Positions 38,331 to 48,517 of a stretch of 64,000 nt of DNA are shown here, piece after piece (positions within the stretch are counted from its first letter, which is position 1; each line of letters starts with the position of its first letter). Below the pieces are notes generated by a model. It did no database searches, was not told the origin of the DNA, and saw nothing but the letters and a program-made list of their open reading frames with translations. Source of the stretch: Eretmocerus hayati (taxonomy: Eukaryota; Arthropoda; Insecta; Hymenoptera; Aphelinidae); the NCBI GenBank assembly GCA_029851415.1, contig CM056742.1, positions 50,012,954 through 50,076,953 on the forward strand, given 5' to 3'. Position numbers and translations under genes: made by a program.

Positions 38331-38796
38331 TCTGATCCAGGTCGCCCACTTTCGATCTAGGTGGCCCACTTTTGATCAAGGTGGCCCACTTTTGATCCAA
38401 GTGGCTCACTTTCGATCTACGTGGCTCACTTTCGATCAAGGTGGCCCACTTTTGATACAGGTGGCTCACTTACGATACAGGTGGCCCACTTTCGATCTAG
38501 GTGGCCCACTTTCGATACAGGTGGCTCACTCACGATACAGGTGGCCCACTTTCGATCCAGGTGGCCCACTTTCGATCTAGGTCGCCTATTTTCGATCTAG
38601 GTGGCCCACTTTTGATCAAGGTGGCCCACTTTCGATCCAGGTGGCCCACTTTCGATCTAGGTCACCCACTTTCGATACAGGTGGCTCACTTTCGATCCAG
38701 GTGGCTCACTTTCGATCTAGGTGGCCCACTTTCGATACAGGTGGCTCACTTACGATACAGGTGGCCCACTTTTGATCCAGGTGGCCCACTTTTGAC
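38331..38796. repeat. 20-bp minisatellite, ~23 units
   Basis: Tandem units GGTGGCCCACTTTCGATCCA vary mainly at three places (C/T in CCCA/CTCA, TT/TA, and the last bases CCA/CTA/ACA/CAA). Because 20 is not a multiple of 3, every frame cycles through the same 20-residue peptide period. This explains the two long repetitive ORFs (38392-38580 and 38501-38959), which I do not call genes. Confidence 0.95.
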
Positions 38797-39140
38797 GCAC
38801 TACTTGGGACTTAAAAATCGGGTAATCAAATGGATCCCACTGCACTGCACGAACGATTCTAATACTAGAGCCAAAAATTTATCACGTGACACCCAGTGTG
38901 CAGGGAAAAACATTCCCGAACGGTGTATATCGTCGTTCATAACCCTGTGTATTAGCTGATTCAATCAGTGAAAATCCGTTCACGTTAGCTGACGGAATCA
39001 GCTATCAATAGCTGATTTTCAGCTACCCTAGCTGATTCGCGCTGAGAGAGTGCACACATTTACCAATTAATTTCCTGGTAATTATAATGATTAATATTCT
39101 ATGAAAAAAATATTCAATGTAAATTTTGGCTATCATGTTT

Positions 39141-39212
39141 GACTCGCTGGGGATTGGAACCCGTACCCTCTTGATTACCAGGTGAGTGTCTTAACCATTA
39201 GACCAAATGTAA
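39141..39212 (-). pseudogene. tRNA-like relic (Thr-like), possibly a SINE head
   Basis: The minus strand contains an A-box-like TGGTCTAATGG, a B-box-like GGTTCCAATCC, a D-arm GTCT..AGAC and an anticodon-loop-like CTGGTAA (GGT, threonine). The anticodon stem has mismatches, and the bases flanking the two arms do not form an acceptor stem, so it is not a functional tRNA. It is a tRNA pseudogene or the 5' end of a tRNA-derived SINE. Confidence 0.55.
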
Positions 39213-39955
39213 CATTGTCATTTTATAGTTAACCTTTTCGCGCATTTGCCCACACGCGTGGACGCATCTTTGGACGATGCCAGTGAAGTTCACTCTCAAG
39301 ATATCGCAAAAGTCCTTGTGGGGCTCTCTCTTCTAGTCCAAAATCAATGATTCACTCGAATCTGTCATTTGTTAAACTCATTTTCACTACCTATTTCATG
39401 CAAATTAATTGTATTGAAAAATTCAATTTTTCGAAAAAGCTGAAAGTTGATACAGTACTCGAATATGAGGTCTAAGAATTATTCAAAAGGATTTTAACAT
39501 ACTCTTCGAGTACATAAAACTATTGCCATAAGAAAAGATGGAAAATGTTGAAGTATACAAAATTGCGAGCCTTGTGAAGTTAGGCCTCATATGTGTACAC
39601 CGTACTTTCGAAGAATTCGGGCGACCCAGTTTGTCCTGAGTATATGGAGAGTTCTCGTACAAAAACGTGCAGACTTTTTCTCGGTGTACTCTTTGTCATG
39701 ATTACATTATGCAATTCGACTATGATCAGGACTTTTCAGGAAAGTATTCATGTCTAATTTTTCTTATAGTTATGATGTATTGCCAATGAAGATGAGACCG
39801 TGAATAGTCTCACCATGGAAATGTCATGTTATTAGTGAATGTTATACGCTTTTTAGTTCTCACTTATCAAACTGGTGCAGTCAAATCGCTTCTATGATTT
39901 TCATCCATGACTCTACGGTATCCACATACGTGGAAATGGTCAAAAATATAATATA
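39213..39955. other. AT-rich spacer, nothing recognised
   Basis: It has no ORF above 60 codons and no repeat visible by eye. It lies between the tRNA-like relic and the TA-flanked element. Confidence 0.5.
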
Positions 39956-42333
39956 CCGTCAACCGGGGTTACTTCGAACAGACCGGGTAACATTAAACAC
40001 TCGGGGTACAAGTTTTGAACTCTCAAGATCGGTATAGTAGGGATTCCCTATGGTTCCAATACCAATTTTCTCCGCTAGGAGCGTGCTTTAGCAATGATTT
40101 ACCCCGGTGTGCGGGCCCCGTTCAGCCGTGTCTTCGCTCATAACGAACTTTTTCGAAAAGATGATTTTGATTCGAAAAAAAGTTGCTCCAAACAATTGGT
40201 ATCGTTCGAGCACTTCCACGGCGAATCCAAGGTAATGGTGCTATATTTCGTTGATCCATATCAATATCTTCAAGAATCTATTGCTACGTTGGTGTATTTT
40301 CACCCTAATTCAATTCTGTGACGTGGAAACTGAAAAGTACGTGTTTTTTTGGATACCGGGGTAACTTTGAACACCTTGCGTGTTTCGACAGGGTGACTCT
40401 GAACACTCTGATTCATAAATCTCTCCCAATATTTCACTCAATTTGACTCTTTCTTCTAACTTCCACTAAGTGCATAGATTCAGAAAGTCAACAAATCTTT
40501 TTGCCCCTCCGAAAAAGGGTTCGAGCTTACGTTGCTCTCAACTATGAAGGGCGAGGATTTCCAGTTTAAATGACAAAAATACCAAAGGAGGACCTTTCAT
40601 ATCGTCCATGCAAAAGTCTCGTCTGAAATTCTGGAAATGGCCAGAACAAAAAAATGAAATACAATATCCCTGGTCTGATGTATTAGGTTGTATGTCAGCT
40701 CCCGAGGCTACTTCAGAGCTTCGAAAGGCAAACTATGCAGTTCCTGAAGTTTTCAAGTATTGGTTAATAGACGTGCCTCAACGAGAACTTCATGTCAGGG
40801 AATATCGTCCAGCTGCAGTGTAACTGATGAGCTCACAAGAATATTGGATGTAGATTTGGTTGAGTCGTGATTATTGACCAAAGGAAGATTATAATCATTC
40901 GTGGTCATGTATCTATCGATCAGTGAAAGCAGAAATACGACTTAGGTATTTTTATCATCATTGAGACACAGACAAGTGTAAGAACGAGTCAAATATCCAT
41001 TTATCTGTGAGAAAATTCAGTGGTTTGATGTAGAAATGTTGGAGTTTATTCTGACTTGGCACGAGTCAAATTTTGATAGGAACTTGCAGGTTTATATTAT
41101 CTGTATGTCTCGCGAATGCATTCTTGTGAAAACGTGTAAAAATGTAATATAGGTTCCCAATGACTTCGTCAGAATTCATTCCAGGTTTTTGATGTTTTCA
41201 TACGACGATCAAACTTTGGAAAGCATTGTTGTGGCTGTTCCATTCATGTCGAGTCAACTCTAGTTCACTGTAAAATAAGGAATTTTGTTCATTTCGGACT
41301 CTGATTTTATTGTCATGTACGTGCGTGCATGCGGTCAGTATAGAAACGTTAAATGGTGATCGCTTCCATTTTCATCTAGTGAATACGATTTTCTGATCGT
41401 AGAATTCTCACACGAATTTTATTTTTATCTCGAGAACATGGGGTATTATGGAAGAGACATCCCTTCCACGGTCACAAAGTGAAACTAAAAAAATCAGGTT
41501 GACAGTATATCACAGATGGGTTGGACAGCAAACGAAAATGATCTCAAAGTCGTTCACCTTTAATTAATTCTACTCATACCTCTAATATTCTTCTTATTTT
41601 CCAACTCTTTACTTGTTCTTATTCACTTCTTGCGAGTAATGTTGGTGAAATGTAGCCTTTTTTGCAATCATTGTTCTATGGTACCTCCTGATCGGATAAA
41701 TTGTTATTTTTCGTATCAAATGAATGGTTATTTTTCGATGAATCTGTTTTCCGGGTCCCTCGTGGAGATCACTTGATTTTCAGAAAGCTCCACTCAACTT
41801 TTTCGAATGTAATCGAGAATCTGACGTTTCGAGATTCGGTAAGAACTTTTCGAGAGTGGATTTTTCGACGCAAGTGAAAATATCACTATGCAGATGATTT
41901 CTAGATGTCACTCATCCATTAATTGAGCCTTCGTTCAAACTTCAGACAACTCAAAATGAGTTTGAAATATTTTCTCTGGGTTTTCTGATAACTAATGGGT
42001 TTCTGAACCATAGTGCAAACATAGCAGATCGAGTGTACATCATGGGGATAAATAGAGAGCAGTACAACTATTCGCTATTGAGGGTTCTCACGTTTGGTTA
42101 CTTAAGTGTTCAAAGTTACCCCAACATGACGGGGTAACTTCGAACACCTTTGAGATGCCCATAACTTCTGTCTAGTACATCTAATCGGACTCTACTGCGG
42201 CGCGATTGAAAGCTAAGATGATAAGATTCCAATTGAACCCAGGTACAACACCCATCTGATGTAAGACGTACAAAGTACAAGGAAATTGCGAGCAAAATTT
42301 TCGAAAAGTGTTCAAAGTAACCCCGGTTGACGG
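39956..42333. mobile_element. TA-flanked DNA transposon, 2.4 kb
   Basis: The terminal inverted repeat CCGTCAACCGGGGTTACTT at 39956 has a perfect complement ending 42333, with TA at 39954-39955 and 42334-42335. Internal, imperfect copies of GGGGTAACTT.GAACACC lie near both ends (39989, 40365, 40391, 42131), suggesting transposase-binding repeats. The TA duplication places it near Tc1/mariner/pogo. Size fits an autonomous element, but frames inside are broken; only a 71-codon ORF (40608-40823) and an antisense 138-codon frame over the right end (42116-42532, part outside the element) are open. It is probably defective. Confidence 0.85.
40608..40823 (+). CDS. Small ORF with Uma2-like C-terminal stretch
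   Basis: This 71-codon ATG frame lies inside the TA-flanked element. Residues ~37-66 (LRKANYAVPEVFKYWLIDVP followed by QRELHVREYR) resemble the end of the Uma2/DUF820 endonuclease domain, whose usual pattern is K..x-Y-A-x-x-x-V-x-x-Y-W-h-h-D-x-x-x-R-x-h-x-V-x-R. Only this last part is present; the family's upstream acidic residues and V/I-E-V-L strand are not evident, and the frame is closed shortly before. Uma2 is mainly bacterial, so this would be a transferred or captured fragment. A chance match over 30 residues remains possible. Confidence 0.3.
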   Translation: MQKSRLKFWKWPEQKNEIQYPWSDVLGCMSAPEATSELRKANYAVPEVFKYWLIDVPQRELHVREYRPAAV

Positions 42334-42335
42334 TA

Positions 42336-43407
42336 TCTGTTTGGAGCTCAGAGAACTTTCCAACGTCGGAGTTGATAAAATCCATGGAGAAAGAATTTTT
42401 CCAACCACGGTAAATAGGTGCGTGCATGAAGAGGTTAAGAAAGCCTATGCGTACGGTTGTGAACGGTCGATACGAGTTTTTAAATACATCCGAGAGTGTT
42501 TCGAAGGGAAGCTCGGAATAGAGCAGCATCATTCAAAACTCCAAAAGTTCTCATTTTTCTTCATAAGTAGTCCCGCAAATCATTTTGGGATCATACTCTT
42601 ACTTATAAAAATCTATTTCACTCAATGTGAGGAATCAATTTTCACTCTTCTTGGAGTGAAAATTGACTTAAGTTTGGAGCGAATGTAATAAATTCTGTGG
42701 TTTCACTCCCTATGAGTCAAATTTACACTCTAATATATATGAGTCATTCTCGGACATTCTGAGGATCCCTCCAAGCTTTGCGTCAAAATTTCACTGCAAC
42801 AGTTTTAGAGAGTCCATTTTTAGATTCTATCGGTTCCATCATGTGGAGTACACTCGAAAATAATAGAAATGATGTACTTCCTTTGAAGATTTCCGGAGGT
42901 TTTCTGCAAAAAATACAACAATTGAAGAATGCGACCACTATGTATAGTAATGTGGTCTATACAACGCAACGGTCTCACCTTTTTGGCCACCATTATAATT
43001 CAGAGGGTCGTAGACACACGAATCAAATTCCATTTCGAAGTTTAAGGACCGTGATTACCCCAGATCACGTTCTTTAGGTCTATCAGAGCCGTTTAGGATG
43101 TCAGTTGATCGTTTTGTTTATTTATTTATTTGTTTATTTGAAATATTCACCGGGCAGCTCATGCCCAAATACAAAATGAAAATAGTTATAACAATTAAGA
43201 GACAAGGAGGCCCCCCCCCACAAAATCCCTATATCAGGCTTGCCAACATAACATCGAAATCAGGGTTACCAGCCTCACGTTACAAATGTCTCTAGGCGGA
43301 TGCAAATGTCCCTAGATTTTTTTCTATTGTGCGTATATACGTCTATTGATGGATTGGTGGATGGGTAGGTGGGTTGGTGGGTCGGTGGGTCGGTAGGTCG
43401 GTGGGTC

Positions 43408-43408
<1 letters not shown>
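42336..43408. other. Repeat-flanked spacer; second GAGTGAAA repeat copy
   Basis: The segment at ~42600-42760 is the second copy of the GAGTGAAA/TTCACTC repeat seen at 36955. ORFs at 42308-42688 and 42778-43077 have no recognised domain. A (TTTA)n-like run lies at 43113-43141. Confidence 0.45.

Positions 43409-43475
<67 letters not shown>
43409..43475. repeat. (GT)n microsatellite with GGTGGGT flank
   Basis: About 33 GT units are preceded by a GGTGGGTCGGT-type degenerate run (43350-43408). They generate His-Thr repeats in antisense frames, which are not genes. Confidence 0.95.
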
Positions 43476-43477
<2 letters not shown>

Positions 43478-43486
43478 AGTTCGTGG

Positions 43487-44000
43487 TATCCTCTTTTGTG
43501 AGGTAGTCCAATACACGTACACTTACTAGACGAATACAATGAATATATTCACATTTTACGGCAAGCTGTCACCGGCTCAAGGATATGGATTTGTGTTTAT
43601 GTCTGTGTGTTTCTACTTTTGTGTCTTGTGTTTGTGAGTGTGAGTAGAATCCTCTTTTGTGAGGCAGCCCGGTACACGAGATATATTATGTATCCTCCTT
43701 ACCGCACCAACATATATCGTATATATTGGCGTCTTTACTGCGTGTGGGAACCGGCTCGAGGATGTAGATTCGAGGTTTTATGTATGTAGGTGTGTGTGTG
43801 TGTTTGAGCATGTGTTGTGAGTGTGTGTAGAATCCTCTTTTGTGAGGCAGCCTGGTACACGAAATACATTATGTATTCTCCTTACCGCACCAACATGTAT
43901 CGTATATATTGACGTCTTTACTACGTGTGGGAACCGGCTCGAGGATATAGATTCGAGTCTGTATGTATGTGTGTGTGTGTGTGTGTTTGAGCATATATTT
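43487..44000. repeat. Three tandem ~160-180-bp units
   Basis: Units start at TCCTCTTTTGTGAGGCAGCC-like words at ~43490, 43650 and 43832. Each continues through GTACACGA.ATA.ATTATGTAT, ACCGCACCAACAT and GGGAACCGGCTCGAGGAT, and ends in a TG-rich microsatellite. The first unit is the most diverged. The small ORF at 43607-43789 is repeat-derived. Confidence 0.85.
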
Positions 44001-44219
44001 AGAAGGCTCATGAATCTGCGATTTTTCGAATTTTCTATTTAAATTCTGGATTTTTTGCGAAGTTTCGATGGTGGCCCAATTATCGAACTAGGATCTAAAT
44101 CATTTGAGAAGGAGAAAAATTGAAATTCTATTCATCAAACCATCCTTCGAGAACTTTTAATGCTATATCATCGATGTAACGTAGTTGAATAAATTGAGTT
44201 TTTTATTTTCAATGAACTC

Positions 44220-47160
44220 GTATGATTTTGATTCGATTGTCATCCCCAATATGAGTTTTTAGTGTTGATTGTGTTAGGTCAGGTTTTGTGTAAATTTCGA
44301 ATACTGAGTAAAGCTCACCATCACAAGAATTGAGGGAGACAGATGAGTCTGATACGCTATTTGGTTGTCGAATATCGGGCCAAAAAATCGCTGCTCAGAA
44401 CAGAGGAAATCCAACGACATGATCTGTGTGAGCTGTGTCAGTGTAGTGTTTTTATGTATTTTGAGATACGCTCTGCCTACACCTACAGTAGCTCGGCATC
44501 ATACATTCGCAATCTGTCGCACTCAGAAATGAAAGTCTCGATCTCTATGTGAGCCAGGGCATCATGCTTTGATGTTGCAACTCGTAGTTGTATTCGATTC
44601 TACTCAGCGTTATTATTTTTTTGATGTTTTATTGTTATCATGTTTTATTGTTATTGGTATCATGTTTCATTGTGATGGTGTTTGGAAATAGATTAAATGA
44701 TCTGATATAATATTATGAGTGTCAAATAGGAAATGATTGAGTTTAAATTTGCTATGGTCAGTATCACATGATCACTTTTGATCCTGTTAACAATGTAGAA
44801 CGATGAATTGACCAATGATATAGTTAGTAGAACATGGGCGATAATGAGTTTAATGACACTGTGAATAGTCGCGAAATTCTACTGATGATGATCAGTTTGG
44901 AAGTTCTCGATATTGGTATATGCTTTCACTATTCGAGGAGGGGAGGACGGGGCCTAGGGGGAGGGGATCTCATACACCTCAGTTTGGTAGCGCCTGAATG
45001 ATGTATTTTACGATCAAAATTCTCAATATCCAAACATTTCTCAAGAATTTCCAAGTCTGTATTATTACTATAGTGTAGTTGAATTAATTTCATTTTATTC
45101 ATTTATCCATCGTAATGAATTGAGCCTTTCATTTTAAATTAACTCTGAGATTTTGATTCGATTGTCATTTTCAATGTTAGTTTTTAGTATTGATTGTGTT
45201 GGGTCAGGTTTTGTGTCAATTTCGAGTACTGAGTGAAGCTCACCAGCACAAGAATCGAGGGAGACATGTTCAGATGAATCTGATACGCTATTTGGTTGTC
45301 CAATATCGGGCCAAAAAATCGCTGCTCAGAACAGAGGAAATCCAACGACATGATCTGTGTGGGCTGTGTCAGTGTAGTGTATTCATGTTTTTTGAGATAC
45401 GCTCTGCCTACATCTACAGTAGCTCGGCTACATACATTCGCAATCTGTCACACTCAGAGATGAGAGTCTCGATCTCTATGTGAGCCAAAGCATCATGCTC
45501 TGGTGTTGCAACTCGTAGTTGTATCCGATTGTACTCAGAGATATTATAATTTTGATGGGTTCATGTTTTGTTGTTATGGTGTTTGGAGAAAGATTAAATG
45601 ATCTGATTTGAAATTATGAATGTCAAATGGAGAATGATTAAATTTAAATTGGCTATGATCAGTATCATATGATCAATTTTGATCTTGATAACAATTTTGA
45701 TTGATGAATTGACTAATGATATAGTTCGTAGAACATGGACGCTAATGAGTTTAATAATACCGTGAAGAAGCGCAAAACTTTATTGATGATGGTTATTTTG
45801 AAAGTTGTCGATGTTGGTATATGCTTTTACTATTCGAGAAGGGGAAGACGGGGCCTAGGGGAAGGGGGTCTCATACACACCAGTTTGGTAGCGCCCGAAA
45901 GATGTATCTTACGATCGAAATTCTAATTACCCAAACATTTCTCGAGAATTTCCGAGACTGTATCATTACTTCAGTGAAGTTGAATTAATTTCCTTTATTC
46001 ATTTATTCATCTCGATGAATTAAGCCTTTCGATTCAAATAAACTCTCAGATTTTGATTCAATTGTCATGCCCAATATGAGTTTTTAGTGTTGATTGTGTT
46101 AGGTCAGGTTTTGTGTGAATTTCGAGTACTGAGTGAAGCTCACCAGCACAAGAATCGAGGGAGACATGTTCAGATGAATCTGATACGCTATTTGGTTGTC
46201 CAATATCGGGCCAAAAAATCGCTGCTCAGAACAGAGGAAATCCAACGACATGATCTGTGTGGGCTGTGTCAGTGTAGTGTATTCATGTTTTTTGAGATAC
46301 GCTCTGCCTACATCTACAGTAGCTCGGCTACATACATTCGCAATCTGTCACACTCAGAGATGAGAGTCTCGATCTCTATGTGAGCCAAAGCATCATGCTC
46401 TGATGTTGCAACTCGTAGTTGTATTCGATTGCACTCAGAGTCATTATTTTTCTGATGGGTTCATGTTTTGTTATTATGGTGTTTGGAAATAGATTCAATG
46501 AACTGTCTTGAAATTATGATTGTCAAATGAAAAATGATTGAATTTGAATTTGTTATGGTCAATATCACATGATGTCGAACGATGAATTGAATAATGATAT
46601 AGTTAGTAGTACATGGACGATAATGAGTTGAATGATACTGTAATTAGTCGCGAAATTCTACTGATGATGATCAGCTTGGAAGTTCTCGATATTGAATCCT
46701 GTCCTAATCGTATGAGAATCAGGTGGGGGAAAATAGTCTAGGAGAGGGATTCGAGACGCTCTGTGAAAAAATTCCTGACTTGTATTTGGTGGTCATTGTT
46801 TCTTATTCATCTAATCATGTTCCGAGAATTTTCAATTTTATCTCATCACCTTAATATAATTGAATGAATTTATCCTACTGCCCCAGATTTAATTGTATGA
46901 TTTTGCTTCTATTGACATTTTCATCATGAGTTTATGAAGTTGAATTTGTTGGGATTTGTTGTGTATGCTTTTCGAGTACTGAGTGAAGCTCACCAACACA
47001 AGAATCGAGGGAGACATGTTCAGATGAGTCTGATATGCTATTTGGTAGTCCAATATCGGGCCAAGAAATCGTTGCTCAGAACAGAGGAAATCCAGCGATA
47101 TGATCCGTGCGAGCTGTGTCAGTGTAGCGTTTTTATCTTCCTTTGAGAGTCAAACTCGTA
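44220..47160. repeat. Four tandem ~900-bp units with a conserved core
   Basis: The cores start (ATG of a short frame) at 44343, 45274, 46174 and 47024, spaced 931, 900 and 850 bp. Copies 2 and 3 are identical for 285 bp (45218-45502 versus 46118-46402), while their flanks differ at many sites. In copies 1-3 the core keeps an open frame of 69-70 codons; copy 1 has an upstream in-frame TGA where the others have CGA, and copy 4 ends early after 40 codons. A second short frame (M.xNEFNxTV...) recurs between cores at 44834, 45735 and 46613. The product, if any, is not recognised. Confidence 0.88.
45274..45483 (+). CDS. Repeat-unit ORF, copy 2 (representative)
   Basis: This 69-codon ATG frame is rich in Arg/Lys and Cys (for example YRAKKSLLRTEEIQRHDLC and LCQCSVF). 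The same frame is at 44343-44552, 46174-46383 and, shortened, at 47024-47146. Between copies, changes fall on third codon positions in 11 of 23 sites compared (copy 1 versus 2, and 3 versus 4), a mild excess that is not decisive. The frame also stays open upstream of the ATG in copies 2-4. A donor-like TAT|GTGAGC directly overlaps the stop in copies 1-3, so it might instead be an exon. The antisense strand is open as well. No domain is recognised. Confidence 0.25.
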   Translation: MNLIRYLVVQYRAKKSLLRTEEIQRHDLCGLCQCSVFMFFEIRSAYIYSSSATYIRNLSHSEMRVSISM

Positions 47161-47230
47161 ATCGTATTCGGTTGAATTTAGGGGTGTCAAATGTATTGAA
47201 TGAAATTGTGGTGGTGTAAAAACTGATTTT
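47119..47230 (-). CDS. Possible terminal exon of a minus-strand gene
   Basis: It follows an acceptor ATATTCCAG, contributes one base plus 36 codons, and ends in TGA. Its phase fits the exon at 48463-48291 (which ends in phase 2), giving a 1,060-bp intron. Content is unremarkable (start KSVFTPPQFHS, end FDSQRKIKTLH). Its 3' end overlaps the truncated fourth tandem unit, and no polyA signal is visible. Weak on its own. Confidence 0.25.
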
Positions 47231-48290
47231 CTGGAATATTTTGATTGATTTTTAAGTGAATAATTCAAGCAAATATGATATTCTTGTATATGATTTGATG
47301 AGAACTGTAAAAGGATATGAAATTTCGTCAACTGTTGCGGAATGGTAATTGATGGTATTATTGAAAATTCTCGAAACTTTCTGAACCTAATCGGATGTAG
47401 ATGAGTTTACGGGGGATGAATATTGAACATGAATGCGCCATATATTTAGAATCTGAATCAAAATTACTCGATTCCGCTGAGATTTTAACAAAAACGATCG
47501 AAGTGATCGGGGAGTCAATCAGAAACTATTCCATGGGAACCTTATGGTTTCCATTCATATACAATTGATTGGAATCAGTTTCATGATCCCGATTTTTCTT
47601 ATATATTATTGTTAAAAAATAGTCCACTAATCTTGATTCCTGTTATTGCGTCCTCCGATTCTTCTTTGATGATTCAACACAATTCTTGTTGAATATCATG
47701 AATTCATATGAGTAAAACAACGCTAGGAAGATGGTGGGATCGTCAGGAGGGGGTGGGGGAACTATTCGATTCTTATATTTGGGAGATTTACAGAATTAAT
47801 TGATACAAGATGTAATGAATCGCGGTCATTAAGGTCAGAGATGGATCAATAATCAATAAATTATCATCTAAGTACAATATCAAGAGGTGACGGATATAAA
47901 TGCATACGGGTAACATGTGAAAGTTAATGTATATGGAAGTTTATAAATTCAATCACATGTGATTTTCGATGTATAAATCATAATTATATCATATATCTTC
48001 AGTCCCGAATCGAATGGTGTTCCATTTGGAGATTGTCAGTTAGATTTTTCTTCATCTAGAAAATTGAGATTAGTTTTTATCGTGGAAGGTGAACTACATG
48101 TTATTTGCGAGTTCATGAGCTCAAGTGAACTCAATTGAAATCATTCTTCAATTTCTCATCATTGCTGATAATTATTTCATTGATGTACATGGAAGAAATT
48201 TTGAATGCGATCGAAAAATTTTAATGAAGCGCGAATTGTAATACTTGTATCTATCCATTTGGACTGAGAAAATTCTGGAGTTTTACTCAC
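47231..48290. other. AT-rich spacer, putative intron
   Basis: No ORF of note. It would be the intron of the putative minus-strand gene if the two flanking exon candidates are real. Confidence 0.35.
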
Positions 48291-48463
48291 CTTAATTGCT
48301 GTTTTTGTATCGAATGGCGTTTGTCCTGATTTTTCTGTGGTGTGGATCTGCTCCGCTTTCTCAATTTCTTATCTTCATCATATATATGCACTGATCTCGA
48401 TTCTACTGAGGCGTGATCCTGCTCCATCTTCTTGGAAAAAAACTGTTTCAACTTCTTGAGATA
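48291..48463 (-). CDS. Candidate internal exon, Lys/Arg-rich
   Basis: It is bounded by a good acceptor (CTCAATTTACAG) and an optimal donor (AAG|GTGAGT), and is open for 57 codons plus two bases in one frame (phase 0 start). The peptide begins YLKKLKQFFSKKMEQD and ends in a basic region (KKLRKRSRSTPQKNQDKRHS) resembling a nuclear-localisation or nucleic-acid-binding tail. No domain is recognised. The upstream exon was not found; the possible downstream exon is at 47119-47230. Confidence 0.4.
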
Positions 48464-48517
48464 CTGTAAATTGAGATTTAATTGCATTGAACGAGGGGTT
48501 TTATGGTTGCTGTAGCA

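Larger units (their letters stand above)
37161..39056. mobile_element. DNA element with AGCTGA/TCAGCT subterminal repeats
   Basis: Ends are inverted (GTGCTCTCTCAGC at the left; the right end reads GTGCACTCTCTCAGC inward). Just inside each end lie many short, often palindromic units of TAGCTGATTCAGCTA type (37175-37230 and 37410-37605 at the left; 38950-39045 at the right), reminiscent of transposase-binding arrays. The interior is filled by a nested pogo-like MITE and a 20-bp minisatellite. No transposase frame or target duplication was identified. Confidence 0.7.

Noticed and set aside
38501..38959. 152-codon ORF with repeating GGPLSIQVAHF peptide
   Set aside because: It is entirely a product of the 20-bp minisatellite, which is open in every frame.
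42116..42532. 138-codon minus-strand ORF
   Set aside because: It straddles the right end of the TA-flanked transposon and host flank, so it cannot be an ancestral gene; no domain seen.
43275..43539. His-Thr repeat ORFs on the minus strand
   Set aside because: Translation of the (GT)n microsatellite.
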